The notes beneath the pieces are model-generated. The model worked only from the letters and a program-made list of their open reading frames with translations. It was not told where the DNA came from and made no database searches. A stretch of DNA of 64,000 bases, taken from NCBI GenBank assembly GCA_004124875.1, contig SCKJ01000003.1, forward strand, positions 220,654 to 284,653, given 5' to 3'. The position numbers and the translations under genes are program-made. Within the stretch, counting starts at the first letter, position 1; the number at the start of each line of letters is the position of its first letter. Source of the stretch: Fidelibacterota bacterium. GTDB lineage: Bacteria; Fidelibacterota; Marinisomatia; SCGC-AAA003-L08; TS1B11. Positions 22,914 through 31,271 of the stretch are shown one piece after another.

Positions 22914-24656
22914 CTATTCACTGTATAAATTCTTGACCAGCGCCTCGAACCGGGGGTGGCCCCGCAGAGGATCGTAAGCCGGCTCGACTTTGAGATAAAT
23001 TATCCCAGAGTCCAACAGCCGGAGGCGTTGTTTTTCGATTGAATAAACATGTTCCAGTTGATCCATGGCCCGATCGAGATCGCCCAAAGCTGCGTAAATC
23101 ATGATGACTGCGTAATCATCATACACCGACTTCTCTCCGGACCCGAGAGATTTAAGATCATCAATCAACTGCAAGGCCTGGCCCCGTTGGCCGCGGGCCA
23201 CATGGATGAGACCCTGCAAAAAAGAGGGCACCTGAGCCCAGCCGTCGAATATCTCCGTAATCTCTTCATACCTGCCTGTCTGTAGATAGACCAAACCTTC
23301 AGTTTCCATGAGACCAGGAGTTGCCGGGTCCAATTTCAGCCCCCGGGTTATGACTTCCAGAGCCTGATCGTACCGCCGCTGTGAATATAGAGCTCGTGCC
23401 AAGCTGTGGTGGGAGTGCACTGACACGGGGTCCAGCTGCAACCCCAGCTCCATGTACCCAACGGCCTGGTCTACTTTTCCGGTCCGTAGCAGGAACCAAC
23501 CGTACTCCACATTCGCCTCCCGGCTGTTGGGGGCGATAGCGATAGCTTGTAGGTACGCCTCGCCGGCTTGTTGCCATCTGGCTTGAACTGTCCTGACAAG
23601 ACCCAGGGTAATGTAGGCCAGGGGCAGTTGGGAATCCAGGGAGATGGCGCGATCAATGGATTCCTGCGCCCTGGGTATGGCCTGATCAAAAGGAATATAG
23701 CCTCGTGCCCACTTCCCGATATAGGCAAAGGCCAGATCTGCATATGGGGGCGCGTAATCTGGATCGAGGGCGATGGCTGTCTCCAATAAAGGACTGGCAG
23801 TTTGATTGTCCAGCCGCTCCCACAGGATATGGTGTCCCTGCAGGTAGGCCGTATAGGCCTCCGGGTTCACCTGGCGGGTGGTGGTGAGACGGCCTATTTC
23901 CTCCGGGGTCATGGTAGCCTTGATTTGCTCCGCGATGGCCCGGGCCACGTCGCTGTGGAGAGCCAATATATCCCCCATGTCGCGTTCATAGTTATCGCTC
24001 CAGAGATGGCGCTCTGGCGCAATGCCAATCAATTGGGCCGTGATACGTACACGGCCACCAGCCAACAGCACCGACCCTTCCACCAGGGCATCCACGTCAA
24101 GTTCCCGGGCAATCTGTGAGGCAGTTTTATCGGTCTGTCTGTAGCGCATGGCCGATGTCCGGGAGATCACCCGCAAGGCCCCAATCTTGCTCAATTCGGT
24201 AATCAAGGCCTCATGCATGCCGTCAACGAAATAATCCAGGTTCTTGTCGTTCATCATATTGGTAAGTGGCAGTACGGCGATAGAGCGAATCTGCCCAGGG
24301 CTTCTGCCCTGACCTCCCCAGCGCCCCCAGATGCCGAAGGCAACGGCAATGATGGTGACGGCAACCAGTGCCTTATTGCTGGTGCCCGGCTTGCCGGTGG
24401 AGCGCCCTTCGGTCCGTACAATCCCCTCAGGCGTGATATCGAAGACCCAGGCGAGGATCATCGAGACAGGGAAGCCGATCAACAGTAGGACCACGATAAC
24501 GCGTCCCACCCATTCAGGTGCACCCATCAGATCGAACGTGCCGTCGATGATCTGCACGATGACGAAGGCGATACCGCCGTAGAAGGCCGCCACTCTGAAC
24601 ACCCGGCGCTGTCTGAGCTCGACAATGAAGGCTGAAAATCTGGATTGTGTCGTCAT
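22914..24656 (-). CDS. Membrane TolB-like/TPR signalling protein without cyclase domain
   Basis: 580-residue protein. Residues 1-20 are the basic start module (SRFSAFIVELRQRRVFRV). TM segments follow at about 21-41, 50-72 and 98-113. Next comes the TolB-N-like region beginning IRSIAVLPLTNMMNDKNLDYFVDGMHEALITEL with VISRTSAMRY, then ELDVDALVEGSV and ITAQLIGIAPERHLWSDNYERD, and about eight TPRs to the end. The region from the TolB-like part onward is colinear with the two cyclase proteins, but the catalytic domain is replaced by the membrane module. It probably scaffolds or senses; no enzyme site is seen. A conserved promoter lies upstream at 24680-24711. Confidence 0.85.
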   Translation of the reverse strand: MTTQSRFSAFIVELRQRRVFRVAAFYGGIAFVIVQIIDGTFDLMGAPEWVGRVIVVLLLIGFPVSMILAWVFDITPEGIVRTEGRSTGKPGTSNKALVAVTIIAVAFGIWGRWGGQGRSPGQIRSIAVLPLTNMMNDKNLDYFVDGMHEALITELSKIGALRVISRTSAMRYRQTDKTASQIARELDVDALVEGSVLLAGGRVRITAQLIGIAPERHLWSDNYERDMGDILALHSDVARAIAEQIKATMTPEEIGRLTTTRQVNPEAYTAYLQGHHILWERLDNQTASPLLETAIALDPDYAPPYADLAFAYIGKWARGYIPFDQAIPRAQESIDRAISLDSQLPLAYITLGLVRTVQARWQQAGEAYLQAIAIAPNSREANVEYGWFLLRTGKVDQAVGYMELGLQLDPVSVHSHHSLARALYSQRRYDQALEVITRGLKLDPATPGLMETEGLVYLQTGRYEEITEIFDGWAQVPSFLQGLIHVARGQRGQALQLIDDLKSLGSGEKSVYDDYAVIMIYAALGDLDRAMDQLEHVYSIEKQRLRLLDSGIIYLKVEPAYDPLRGHPRFEALVKNLYSE

Positions 24657-24679
24657 TATGGTGAATCAGGTTACCGTGC

Positions 24680-24711
24680 GAATGTAAGGGAAATTCGGAG
24701 CGATTGCAAAA
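24680..24711 (-). promoter_or_regulatory. Conserved TolB-TPR family promoter, copy 1
   Basis: Reverse strand TTTTGC, 18 bases, TTACATTC, ending 24 bases before the ATG at 24656. The same boxes with the same 18-base gap precede the genes at 29921 and 58765. TACATTCG resembles the Bacteroidota -10 consensus TAnnTTTG and TTTTGC the -33 TTTG. Confidence 0.7.
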
Positions 24712-24869
24712 GCGGGCTGCCTTGCCATCCGCACTGACGATCCTCATTGCTCTTTAGTATCTTTATGCCTAATCTTTAACCGCCCGTGGCGAAGAGAGAC
24801 CTTGCATCGGCAGGGCCGCCAGCCGCACCGGTCTCCACGTTGATGATGAAACCAATCACTGCTCAGCAT

Positions 24870-25727
24870 ATGAACGCCCCATCCAGGCGCTGGATTTTGC
24901 TGTGGCTGATTGCCGCGCTGGCGCTCTCCTGTGGCAGGCCCATAGAGATCAATAATCTTAATGGCAATCAAATAACAGTCCTAGGCCACCGGGGCATGGG
25001 CAAACACTTTCGCTACCCCGGCAACAGTTTTGAATCCATTGAGTATGTCCTGAACCTGGGCGCCGATGGGGCTGAAATTGATGTGCAGATCACCCGTGAC
25101 AGCGTGCTGGTTGTGTTCCATGACAGGCGGCTTGAGGGAAAGACCAACTGCTCCGGGCAGGTGAGCGACTATACCTGGTCCGGCCTCGATAGCTGCCGGT
25201 ACACGGTCCCCTCACCACAGATTTTCCGGGTGATCTCCGTTGACGAGTTGTTCCGTCGGCTGCCTGATGTGAGGCAGTACACTTTCGCCCTGCATTGCAA
25301 GGTTCGGCAGGATCAGGCACTCTCGCCAGATTACTTCCGGCAATTGGTTCACGCCATCCGGCAGGTGGCGGAGAAGTATGGGATGCAAGACAGGCTCCTG
25401 ATTGAGAGCGGCCGCGTTCCGTTTCATCAGCTGCTGCAGATATCCGGGCTGGGAGTCCGCCAGTTCATCAGCAGGTCAAATATTACCGATGGCATTGGGA
25501 TAGCCGGGGAACTCGGCCTGTATGGTATCAGCATTGGTCCCAAATTGAGCCGCCACGGTGCGGCACGGGCACATGCGGCAGGACTGCGCGTCATGACTTG
25601 GACGCCGAAGAACCGGTGGCAGAACCTGTTGGCGATCCGGAAAAATCCAGACTTTATCCAGACGGATGAAGCGGCTCATATGTTAATGCTCTTCGACAAA
25701 TACCGGGAACCGGGCGAAGCGGATTGA
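24870..25727 (+). CDS. Glycerophosphodiester phosphodiesterase family lipoprotein
   Basis: Hydrolyses glycerophosphodiesters to glycerol-3-phosphate and an alcohol. The ATG at 24870 is chosen because it directly precedes a lipoprotein signal (RRWILLWLIAALALSC, lipobox LALSC); an upstream in-frame ATG at 24786 adds 28 residues with no role. The GDPD TIM barrel starts VLGHRGMGKHFR with the HRG catalytic His, followed by GADGAEIDVQITRDSVLVVFHD (metal Glu/Asp and second catalytic His). It ends RVMTWTPKNRWQNLLA and PDFIQTDEA as usual. It overlaps or abuts the downstream sulfatase-family gene, so the two probably work together on glycerophosphate-containing envelope polymers. Confidence 0.87.
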   Translation: MNAPSRRWILLWLIAALALSCGRPIEINNLNGNQITVLGHRGMGKHFRYPGNSFESIEYVLNLGADGAEIDVQITRDSVLVVFHDRRLEGKTNCSGQVSDYTWSGLDSCRYTVPSPQIFRVISVDELFRRLPDVRQYTFALHCKVRQDQALSPDYFRQLVHAIRQVAEKYGMQDRLLIESGRVPFHQLLQISGLGVRQFISRSNITDGIGIAGELGLYGISIGPKLSRHGAARAHAAGLRVMTWTPKNRWQNLLAIRKNPDFIQTDEAAHMLMLFDKYREPGEAD

Positions 25728-25729
25728 CG

Positions 25730-27772
25730 ATGGCAGGACAATCGCGTAACTGGCAACGTTGCATGGACGAATTCGTCCGGCAACTGCAAGTCTACCTGTT
25801 TGCCGTGGCCTACCTGGGACTGTTCAGGATAGTGTTAATCGTCACTTTTCGGGACAGGATGGAAGCGGCCACAACGATAGGAGATGTGCTATCGGCAATG
25901 GCCCACGGTTTCAGGTTCGACTCCGGCATCGCCGGCTATTTCATGATCATCCCCATCCTGGCAAACCTTATGCTGAGCCCGCTTGGCCTGACGCCGGTAG
26001 CCGGCCGTATCCGATGGGCTTTCTCCGGGCTGATGCTGGCCGTTTTGGCTTTGGCATTTGTCATTACAATTCCTTACTTCAGGGAGTACGACAGTCAATT
26101 CGATTACTTCCTGTTCGAACTGCTTTACGATGACCGCTCGGCCGTTTTCGCTACCGTTATTCAGGAATATCACTTTTTCCGCAACCTGATCGCGGTCATG
26201 CTTCTGATCTGGCTCAGCTATGTTCTCCTGCGCCAATGGTTGTCGGCGCCCATGGTTTGGCTGTCGGTACTTCTGGGGCGGCCGCATACCGTGCTCCAGC
26301 GGACCGTCACCATCACGATTTTGATTCTGCTCGCCGCCGGGGCCGCGCGAGGTTCATTCCGGTCTCGGCCTGCAATGCGGAAGTGGTCGCACATCACCTC
26401 TGACGTGTTTTTAAATAAGACCGTGATGAATCCCGCTCGCCACCTCTATTATGCTGTTAAAGATTTCCGGGCGATCAACTCGCGGAAGAGGGGCATTCGG
26501 ACTCTGCTGGGCAATGTTTCGGCCAGGAGCGCTGCCGGCGAGTACTTTGGCGTTGACTTGCCGGCAGACCAGTCGAGTCGCCTGTCGCGTTATCTGCGTC
26601 GCGAAACCGGCGGCAGGCAGGCCCCTGTTCCGGACCACATATTTTTGATTGTGCTGGAAAGCTTTGACGCCTGGCCGCTCATGGAGCAGTACCGTTCGCT
26701 CGGGCTAGCCGAAAACATCCGGGCTCTGGGCGAGCGAGGCCAGCACTATGACCATTTTCTGCCGGCAGGCGGTAACACTATTGCCGCGATATCTACGTTC
26801 CTGACAGGGGTTCCCTATACGGGCGTGAATATCAGCCGTATTGCCGCCACGGGTGAGCCCTTGCTGACGGCCACGCCCGCGATCTTTAAGCGCCTGGGAT
26901 ATACTACCCGGTTCTACTACGGTGGATTTCTGTCATGGCAGAACCTCGGCAATCTGTTCCTGGCACAAGGGATGGATGAAGTCTTTGCGGCGCCCGATGT
27001 GGAGGGGGATGACCATGATTGGGTGTGGGGTGTTGAAGACAGGGAGCTGTTCGACTTTGCCGCCGGCAATATCCCGTCTGGGGAAAGGACCTTCAACATC
27101 ATCCTGACGACCAGCTATCATCCGCCTTTCAATCTGGATCTGGAGGCCGAGGGATTTCCGCTTGCCCGAATCCCGGAGAATATTGACGACCTCTACGACG
27201 GCTCAATCCCCATGGCGGCACTGGGGCATATCTGGTACAGCGACTTGGTGGTGGGTGAATTTGTCCGGGCGGTGGAAGCGGCCTATCCGTCCAGCATGTT
27301 TGCCATCACCGGTGATCATTACAGCCGTCGGTTTCTGAACGCCAATCCCACCATTTACGAGCACTCATCTGTGCCGTTCATCCTCTATGGGCCGCGTATT
27401 GTGCCCGCGCTGGCTGCCAGAAACCCCCTGCCCGGCAGCCACCTCGATATTATCCCTACTTTGGTTGAGTTGATCGCGCCCGCAGGCTTCGAGTACTATA
27501 CTTTCGGAAAGCCACTTTCTGTCCTGATCCCCAATGGCCCGCTGTCCGGCCCAGCGACATTCGGGCTTGGCTACAAGACGGTGGTGACGGAGAACTTCAT
27601 CGCGAATTTCAAATATAATCCTGACCCCCAACTGCTGCCTGGCGCGAGTGGCAGCATTGACCAAGCGTGGTTTGAAACCTTGAAGACCAGGCACGACCAG
27701 CTATTAGGCCTGGGATGGTGGCTCATATTTAATGGTGAGGACTTGACGCCAACCGGGCTGGCGGGCAAATGA
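25730..27772 (+). CDS. LTA-synthase/MdoB-like sulfatase-fold membrane protein
   Basis: Probable phosphoglycerol- or phosphoethanolamine-transferase anchored in the inner membrane with an outward catalytic domain. ATG at 25730 gives about 680 residues; a TTG six bases upstream is possible. Five membrane segments occupy residues 1-200. The alkaline-phosphatase-type domain begins HIFLIVLESFDAWPL near 303, with GGNTIAAISTFLTG at the nucleophile Thr position and FAITGDHYSRRF carrying the metal Asp-His near the end. It starts 2 bases after the GDPD stop, a tight pair. Together they suggest making and recycling a glycerophosphate polymer such as a periplasmic glucan decoration. Polymer identity is unknown. 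Confidence 0.83.
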   Translation: MAGQSRNWQRCMDEFVRQLQVYLFAVAYLGLFRIVLIVTFRDRMEAATTIGDVLSAMAHGFRFDSGIAGYFMIIPILANLMLSPLGLTPVAGRIRWAFSGLMLAVLALAFVITIPYFREYDSQFDYFLFELLYDDRSAVFATVIQEYHFFRNLIAVMLLIWLSYVLLRQWLSAPMVWLSVLLGRPHTVLQRTVTITILILLAAGAARGSFRSRPAMRKWSHITSDVFLNKTVMNPARHLYYAVKDFRAINSRKRGIRTLLGNVSARSAAGEYFGVDLPADQSSRLSRYLRRETGGRQAPVPDHIFLIVLESFDAWPLMEQYRSLGLAENIRALGERGQHYDHFLPAGGNTIAAISTFLTGVPYTGVNISRIAATGEPLLTATPAIFKRLGYTTRFYYGGFLSWQNLGNLFLAQGMDEVFAAPDVEGDDHDWVWGVEDRELFDFAAGNIPSGERTFNIILTTSYHPPFNLDLEAEGFPLARIPENIDDLYDGSIPMAALGHIWYSDLVVGEFVRAVEAAYPSSMFAITGDHYSRRFLNANPTIYEHSSVPFILYGPRIVPALAARNPLPGSHLDIIPTLVELIAPAGFEYYTFGKPLSVLIPNGPLSGPATFGLGYKTVVTENFIANFKYNPDPQLLPGASGSIDQAWFETLKTRHDQLLGLGWWLIFNGEDLTPTGLAGK

Positions 27773-27878
27773 AGGAAATCAGCCCAGACGGATGACGGGT
27801 AGGAACAGGGCCGAGTTGGCCGGGCAGGGCTCGCCGGAGGCGGCTACTCCGAGGCTTGGGAGCAGGGAAGTCTGGAAC

Positions 27879-29921
27879 TCAGGGTTCCAGGCCCATTTTA
27901 TTCAGCAATGCGATGTACCGGGGGTCCTCATGCAAGGATTCCAAGGACCTATTCATCTTAATATGATGGAGTTCATTATCACGCTCCACATAGGCCTTTT
28001 CCAGCCATTCGAAGGCCCCATCCCGGTCTCCCAGCGCTAAGGTTAGCTCTGCAATTCCAACCAGCGTAACATAGTGGACTTCGGATTCTTCCAGCATTCG
28101 GTCAAGTACCCTCCGCGCCGCATCAATTTGACCTGACTTCGCGTAAATGTTGCCAAAGACGACTCCTTCCTTCCCGGGGGTCCCGGCCAGTCTCGCCGCT
28201 ATTCGGAATTCCGCCAAGGCTTCTTCATACTCTCCTTTTGCCCCGTAAATATAACCGAGATACTTGTGCGCAGGGTAGAAGTCCGGGTCCAACTCAAGGG
28301 TTTTCAGGCACACTTCAACGGCCTTGTCATATTGGTGTAATACATAGTAAGTATAGCCCACGTTAACGGCGTTAATGAGGGTCAGGGGATCAAGTTCCTG
28401 AGCTTTTATCATGTGGAAAAGGGCCTCATCAAGACGGCCAACATCCCTTAAATATTCGGAATACCAGCGGTGGGCGGTCGCATAGCTCGGGTTGAGGCTG
28501 AGCGCCCGCTTGTATCCCTCTTCAGCCCCATTCCAGTCCCATTCAAACCGCTGCTTTATCGCCGCGAGGGCGCTGTGGGCTTCGGCCAGATCCTTATCTA
28601 TCGCCAGGGCCGCTTCCGCAGCCCGCTTTGCTTTGGGGTAGGCTTCGGTACCTTTTAGATTTTCCCAGTTCCCGAGGGTGATGTAAGCGTTGGCAATGCC
28701 CGTGTGCGCCAGGGCATAGTCTGGCTCCCTGGCCAGCACCTGCTGAAAATATTGGATGGCCGTAAGCATGTCAGTATTCGTTCGCTTGTTCCAGAAATGG
28801 CGGCCTTTGAGGTAGGCCTCATAGGCTTCCGGGTCGATCTGCTTTTTCACGGTCAGCCGGATTTCTTCCTGGGGGGTCAGCTCCACTTCGATCTCCCTGG
28901 CAATGGCCCGGGCGATATCGGCCTGCAGGGTCAGAATGTCCCGCAGGTCCCGTTCATAGTCCTCCACCCACAGGTGTTTATCGGAGGCGCCGTGAATGAG
29001 CTGGGCGGTGATGCGTACCCGGTCTTCGGCCCGGAGCACCGACCCCTCCACGATGGCATCGACCCCTAGTTCCCGCGCGATCTGCGGCACCCCTTTGTTA
29101 GAGTTCTTGTAACGCATAGTCGATGTCCGGGAGATCACTTTCAGTGCGCTGATACGGGCCAGGTTGCTGATGATCGCTTCGTGCATGCCGTCCACGAAAT
29201 AGTCCTGGTCAGGATCGCCCATCAAGTTGTCCAGCGGCAGCACGGCGATGGAGGTGATCTCACCCGGTTTTACGACTGGCTCGCCCCGGATTGCCAGCCA
29301 CCATACGACCACTACCAGTAACAAGGCCGCCGCGCCGCCGCCTAGCCAGCCCATGTTACCCGGCCTCCGCAGTACCAGCTTGGAGGGCACTTTCGCTGCA
29401 TCCCAGGGCAGTACAATCTTGTAGATTGTTACGGGCTCCTCAATGTTCTTGAGGTTCCGCTCACCCAACTTTTCCAGGGGACAGTCAATCTTGTTGCGTA
29501 CCTGCTCAGTCACCGCTTCAGTTACGCAGATGCCCCCCGGTTCTGCCAATGGTTCAATCCGGGATGCGATGTTCACGCCGTCTCCCAATACATCATCGCC
29601 GTCGAGGACGATATCGCCTATATGGAGGCCGATGCGCAGCATGATGTGGCGCTCAGCAGTGGCCGATGCATTGCGTTCCACCAATAATTTCTGGATATCG
29701 ATGGCACACTTGGTCGCCTCTACAGCACTCGCATACTGCACCAGGAAAGCGTCGCCGATGGTTTTGATTTCGGTGCCATTGTGGCGGATAAACAGGGGCC
29801 GCAACAGCTGGCGGTGCTCCTCCAGCAACTTCAGGGCAAGGGCCTCGTTCTGCTGGGAAAGGGCAGTGTAGCCCACTATATCAGTGAACATGATTGCGGC
29901 CAGTTTGCGTTTTTGTGTCAT
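27879..29921 (-). CDS. Membrane class III adenylate cyclase with TolB-like and TPR domains
   Basis: 680-residue probable cAMP-forming signalling protein. The N-terminal catalytic domain has IMFTDIVGYTAL, GTEIKTIGDAFL, LRIGLHIGDIVL and LGDGVNIASRIEPLAEPGGI, covering both metal Asp residues, the base-recognising Lys and the Asn/Arg pair. One membrane segment lies near 208-228 (AAALLLVVVVWWLAI). It is followed by ITSIAVLPLDNLMGDPDQDYFVDGMHEA, the TolB-N-like region, and about nine TPRs with a clean TPR consensus. The cyclase would be cytoplasmic and the TPR half periplasmic if there is a single crossing. Preceded by the same promoter as two family genes. Confidence 0.9.
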   Translation of the reverse strand: MTQKRKLAAIMFTDIVGYTALSQQNEALALKLLEEHRQLLRPLFIRHNGTEIKTIGDAFLVQYASAVEATKCAIDIQKLLVERNASATAERHIMLRIGLHIGDIVLDGDDVLGDGVNIASRIEPLAEPGGICVTEAVTEQVRNKIDCPLEKLGERNLKNIEEPVTIYKIVLPWDAAKVPSKLVLRRPGNMGWLGGGAAALLLVVVVWWLAIRGEPVVKPGEITSIAVLPLDNLMGDPDQDYFVDGMHEAIISNLARISALKVISRTSTMRYKNSNKGVPQIARELGVDAIVEGSVLRAEDRVRITAQLIHGASDKHLWVEDYERDLRDILTLQADIARAIAREIEVELTPQEEIRLTVKKQIDPEAYEAYLKGRHFWNKRTNTDMLTAIQYFQQVLAREPDYALAHTGIANAYITLGNWENLKGTEAYPKAKRAAEAALAIDKDLAEAHSALAAIKQRFEWDWNGAEEGYKRALSLNPSYATAHRWYSEYLRDVGRLDEALFHMIKAQELDPLTLINAVNVGYTYYVLHQYDKAVEVCLKTLELDPDFYPAHKYLGYIYGAKGEYEEALAEFRIAARLAGTPGKEGVVFGNIYAKSGQIDAARRVLDRMLEESEVHYVTLVGIAELTLALGDRDGAFEWLEKAYVERDNELHHIKMNRSLESLHEDPRYIALLNKMGLEP

Positions 29922-29945
29922 AGCGGCAGTTCAGACGAACGGACA

Positions 29946-29977
29946 GAATGTAAGGGGAAAAGGGCGAAAGTGCAAAA
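29946..29977 (-). promoter_or_regulatory. Conserved TolB-TPR family promoter, copy 2
   Basis: Reverse strand TTTTGC, 18 bases, TTACATTC, ending 25 bases before the ATG at 29921. It is identical in boxes and gap to copies before 24656 and 58765, while the intervening 18 bases differ. Confidence 0.7.
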
Positions 29978-30420
29978 GGTGGGTGCTCATCCTTCGACAG
30001 CCCTTCGACAAGCTCAGGATGACGCCTCAGGATGGCAAGAGGGTGGTCAAAATGTGGATGCTTTGTGCAGTCGCCACTGCAACACGCTCGGCCGCGACAC
30101 TCGCGCGGCTCAGTAGGGACAGGCCGGGCGGTTAGTAGATGCCATATAACGTCGCTGGTGGCGCTGGGCCGGGTTGGCCCGGCAGGACTCGCTGTAAGCG
30201 GCGACTCTGAGGCTTGTTGGTCAGCGGGTCGTGGGTGACGAAGGTGCTGGGCGTGAATGAATATCAAAAGTCCTATCAAATAATATTGTTGTTTTCGGTA
30301 ACCACCCACCATTACACTTCCACAAGCTGTTGACATATCCATTGTGATGAGCTTCGACTGGTTACCTATGCCGTCAGGCGGGGTTTGAGAAAGCTCACCA
30401 TTAATTGAAAGGCGGACAAT
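29978..30420. other. Intergenic region with small dispersed repeats
   Basis: About 440 bases without a gene. Bases 29989-30025 contain CCTTCGACAAGCTCAGGATGAC-type repeat text common in many bacterial genomes. Bases 30063-30080 contain GCAGTCGCCACTGC, related to hairpins near 31011 and 31086. Bases 30165-30220 (GGGCCGGGTTGGCCCGGCAGG and following) resemble 27810-27865 downstream of the LTA-synthase-like gene. No coding potential is convincing. Confidence 0.5.
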
Positions 30421-30918
30421 ATGAAACATCGGATCACTGTGATTCTAAGCATTCTGTTCCTGGCAGGTTGCATGCAGCGGGATACTTCGGCGGAGTGGGA
30501 CCGCATTCTGGATGTCTACGTGGAAGCCTGGAATACGGGCAACCTGGAGCTACTGGATGGTATCATAGACGCGCAGTTTGTGCGGACCGTGGGTTCGACG
30601 ATCTTATCTGATAACATTGATTCATTGAAGATAGTGATGGCCTCGATCCGGGAAACCTATCCGGATTTCTATGTCAATGTCACCGTTGACGAGCGTATCC
30701 ACTCGGGGGATTTGTCAGCAGGTCGATGGTCATGGTCTGGCACACACTCGGGTCTCGGTAACCCCGCCCTGAAAGGTAAGCAGGTCAGCAATACAGGGAT
30801 GAGTTCATACCGGATGAGAGACGGGAAACTGGTTGAAGAATGGGTTGAGACAAACCAACTCAGCTTGATGCTGCAGCTGGGATATACTCTTACGCCCCCT
30901 CCCGGCGCTGACGAATAA
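30421..30918 (+). CDS. SnoaL-like (ester-cyclase family) lipoprotein
   Basis: 165-residue predicted lipoprotein: signal VILSILFLAGC with a good lipobox. The mature part is an NTF2-like fold of the SnoaL/ester-cyclase type, starting with the helix WDRILDVYVEAWNTGNLELLDGIIDAQFVR. It continues with MASIRETYPDFYVNVTVDERIHSGDLSAGRWSWSGTHSG and SSYRMRDGKLVEEWVETNQLSLMLQLG, very typical of that family. Some members are polyketide cyclases, many have no known activity. GGCGG just upstream may aid initiation. It stands alone before tRNA-Asn. Confidence 0.75.
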   Translation: MKHRITVILSILFLAGCMQRDTSAEWDRILDVYVEAWNTGNLELLDGIIDAQFVRTVGSTILSDNIDSLKIVMASIRETYPDFYVNVTVDERIHSGDLSAGRWSWSGTHSGLGNPALKGKQVSNTGMSSYRMRDGKLVEEWVETNQLSLMLQLGYTLTPPPGADE

Positions 30919-30996
30919 TCTGCGCTTGTCACAAGAGTGGTGGACACCGTGTCCGCCGCTACAACGATGCGTGGTGTAAAAGGTAAGGGGCATTAT

Positions 30997-31037
30997 CCGG
31001 GGGCTCGTGACGTCGCCACTGCGACTCCGGCCCCCGG
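30997..31037. repeat. Strong hairpin next to tRNA-Asn
   Basis: CCGGGGGC at 30997-31004 pairs with GCCCCCGG at 31030-31037, with an inner stem GTCGC/GCGAC at 31012-31025. The inner GTCGCCACTGCGAC text recurs in diverged form near 30065 and 31086, so this seems to be a small local repeat family. No T-run follows, so it is not a standard terminator. Confidence 0.5.
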
Positions 31038-31129
31038 AGGATTGGTGTGGTGAGGAATGGGAGGTCAGTGGATGGCTTGTGTGAAGTCGCCACCGCGATG
31101 CCCGTCTATGCTACGTTACGCCGGGCAAG

Positions 31130-31201
31130 CTGGGCCGGGTGGACTCGAACCACCAATCGTCCGGTTAACAGCCGGATGCATTGCCATTATGCTACGGCCC
31201 A
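31130..31201 (-). tRNA. tRNA-Asn (anticodon GTT)
   Basis: A full cloverleaf can be drawn on the reverse strand: 7-base acceptor stem TGGGCCG with CGGCCCA and discriminator G, D-stem GCAT/ATGC, anticodon loop CTGTTAA with GTT at 31169-31167, and T-arm GGTGG-TTCGAGT-CCACC. The 72 bases contain no encoded CCA. It is the only intact tRNA gene I find in the window. Confidence 0.95.
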
Positions 31202-31271
31202 TCAATTTCAGCGCTTCCGCCCTCATTATCTCGGGGGGAGCTGCGCTCACTATAGGCGCAAAATTAATCCG

